A DNA stretch of 64,000 nucleotides. Origin: Crocodylus rhombifer. Lineage: Eukaryota > Chordata > Crocodylia > Crocodylidae. Positions 62,540-64,000 of this stretch are shown piece by piece; the stretch's first letter is position 1; each line of letters starts with the position of its first letter. The stretch spans positions 1,652,291 through 1,716,290 of the forward strand of contig JAVSML010000027.1 of assembly GCA_038503035.1 (NCBI GenBank). Direction: 5' to 3'. The translations under genes and the position numbers were made by a program. The notes below the pieces were generated by a model that was given only the letters and a program-made list of their open reading frames with translations, was not told the origin of the DNA and searched no databases.

Positions 62540-63230
62540 TCTTTAAAGCCCATTGCAGCACCGAACTGACAAAAGAAAACCTTTGTTTTATCTTTGTTAC
62601 AACACCTGCTTTAGGCAATCTGCTCGTTCTCTCTCTCTAAATGAATTTTGTCACAGCCTTTCATATTCTCTTGTGGTGATGAGCTAATGAAAGTAGATAG
62701 TACAATTTGTGCTGACCAGGTAGCAACTGCCAGCTCGCAGCTGAGGATAGTTTAAAGAAATAAATAAAATATAGCATTATATCACTAATTTACCCATTAC
62801 ACGACATTAATAGTGAGAAACCTTGGTGTGTTTATCTGTTTGTATTGGTGTGCATTTATCGAATTGTTTATGACAAGACTAATTGGGGTAATTGTAGACA
62901 CTGAAATTACCTGTCAGCTATATGTAACCACACTCCCTTTCTTTCTGACAAATGATGACAACTGAGGGACCCCGTAGCATTACTCATGATGGCTTTTCGA
63001 GTGGTAATAAGGACAATAGGGGCCCTGGCTAATTTGACATGGACAGCCTTCACAACAAGAAGCCAGCTAAATGACTTGTCAGTAGGGGAAAGAAGTCGGA
63101 AAAGTAATGGAGTCCCCCATGGCGCTCTGACAGGGAGATGAGGCAATTTCAACGGGAAGTGAAAAGGCTTCAGTTTGTCAAGTATTTAGAACAATCAGAG
63201 AACAGCTAGAGGCTGGAACCTGACAATAAA
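62540..63230. promoter_or_regulatory. Candidate conserved non-coding element 2 (dense TGACA/TGTCA cores)
   Basis: Eleven TGACA or TGTCA cores lie between 62567 and 63225, starting at 62567, 62649, 62871, 62912, 62946, 62956, 63035, 63077, 63128, 63176 and 63221. A random sequence of this length should hold between one and two. TGACA(G) is the core site of TALE homeodomain proteins (MEIS, PREP, TGIF). TAAT cores and SOX-like CTTTGTT and ACAATAGG motifs are interspersed. The 81-codon open frame on the - strand at 62907-63152 has no similarity I know. Enhancer identity is an inference. Confidence 0.45.
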
Positions 63231-64000
63231 TTTGTGAACCATGGTAGCAGTTTCATATAGGTCAGTTATTTCATAATGGCTGTGAAGCTTTGAGAGGTTT
63301 CTGCTTTCGTAGCATACTTCACATCAGCCAACTGGTGCTTTGTCACCTTAAATTTGTGCTTCGCTTTACACAGTAGGAATAATGGTTAAGGTTACAGAGG
63401 AACAGAAATGTAAGACAGCATGAATTTCAGACACCAATCTGTTGAAAAATAAACAAAAATTTAGATCGTAATAGTGTGATTGCATCCATTACAAGCTAGT
63501 GGTGTTAAGGCATTCTTTATGGTAGTGGCCTGGACCCTTTAAGGAAAAGAACTGAAGTACTTTTTCATATGAACAAAACTAATAAAAAACAACCTATCAT
63601 TATCTTTTCACCCTAGCATACATAGTTAAAATTTCGTAAGGTTTGTTTTCTGGTGCTTGTTCTTGAGAACATATCCCAGTTCTGTAGTTATGACATCTAT
63701 TGAGACAATGTAATTGGTGACATACATAACAATTTTGGTTTTGTTGGGTGCTCACCAGAAGGTGATGTACTTGAGATTTTAAAAATATATATGTATTTGT
63801 TTAAATATTAGTCCATATGTCCCTTGACTGATAGGTCCTTTTTATCTGGGATGTAAGGTTTCTGTTATTTTTGTATCAGTAGTTTTGTCCTATTGAATTA
63901 AGAAAAAGATTAAAGGATCAATTTACTGTACTGTCTTCTAAATTCTTACCATAGGCTTCTTCATTCTTGAGAAATGCTTCAGGATTTTTGCATGAGTATA

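Larger units (their letters stand above)
29029..64000 (+). other. CDIN1: Presumed last CDIN1 intron (at least 35 kb)
   Basis: The last visible exon ends in phase 2 with donor GTAGGT. No reading matching the CDIN1 C-terminus was found after it by eye, so this region is taken as one long intron. That fits the very large last introns I recall for the mammalian gene. It contains DNA-transposon remnants, one CR1 and, at 61.4-63.2 kb, candidate regulatory DNA. No other gene was recognised. Stretches not listed separately (for example 35.6-36, 48.5-54.3 and 56.1-57.5 kb) show nothing I can name. Confidence 0.65.

Noticed and set aside
62907..63152. 81-codon open frame on the - strand across the TGACA cluster
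   Set aside because: No known motif; motif density and even composition fit regulatory DNA better than coding DNA.
29029..64000. Last CDIN1 coding exon
   Set aside because: I looked by eye for a reading of the conserved C-terminus with its IYWYGF motif and found none; a translated search with the CDIN1 C-terminus would settle it.

Overview
The window is animal nuclear DNA from a vertebrate. It is AT-rich, has long introns with GT-AG exons, and carries many CR1 (chicken-repeat-1) LINEs and short hAT-type DNA transposons. The CR1 copies end in reiterated ATGAAACT or ATGAATCT-like tails, and one still has a 716-codon open frame. This points to a sauropsid, most likely a crocodilian; a turtle is the main alternative. 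I see no bacterial-type genes, CRISPR arrays, rRNA or functional tRNA genes.

The only host protein gene I can support is CDIN1 (CDAN1-interacting nuclease 1, C15orf41 in human), on the + strand. Five internal exons are present: 3256-3335, 3675-3724, 7109-7176, 26034-26099 and 28923-29028. All have AG/GT borders and their phases join without a break. Together they encode the conserved C-terminal half of the protein, including the TPD motif and the E-x-K motif of its PD-(D/E)XK-like nuclease fold. The 5' exons lie left of the window. I did not find the last coding exon, so from 29029 onward the window is read as the long last intron or beyond.

By region: 1-7.2 kb holds three exons and two short hAT elements, one with a perfect 8-bp target duplication. 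The 18.9-kb intron at 7.2-26 kb is the main repeat store: a 1.17-kb LTR-like element with a 5-bp target duplication, a CR1 copy split by a second repeat, a tRNA-like SINE-type repeat, a young CR1 with open reverse transcriptase, a short hAT element and an old antisense CR1 of about 3 kb. The stretch 26-29 kb carries two exons. From 29 to 36 kb there are two hAT elements and a CR1 with an internally duplicated reverse transcriptase segment. From 36 to 47 kb there is AT-rich DNA with no recognisable repeat. From 47 to 60 kb there are several more DNA-transposon remnants, one with an extreme poly-G/poly-C core. From 61.4 to 63.2 kb there are two non-coding stretches with dense homeodomain and TALE-type (TGACA) cores. 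In other vertebrates MEIS2, a TALE homeobox gene, neighbours CDIN1, so these are candidate long-range developmental enhancers.

No new gene system was found. The most interesting items are the TGACA cluster, the duplicated-RT CR1, the near-open CR1, the 1.17-kb LTR-like element and an unnamed repeat family shared by 11.6 and 54.6 kb.
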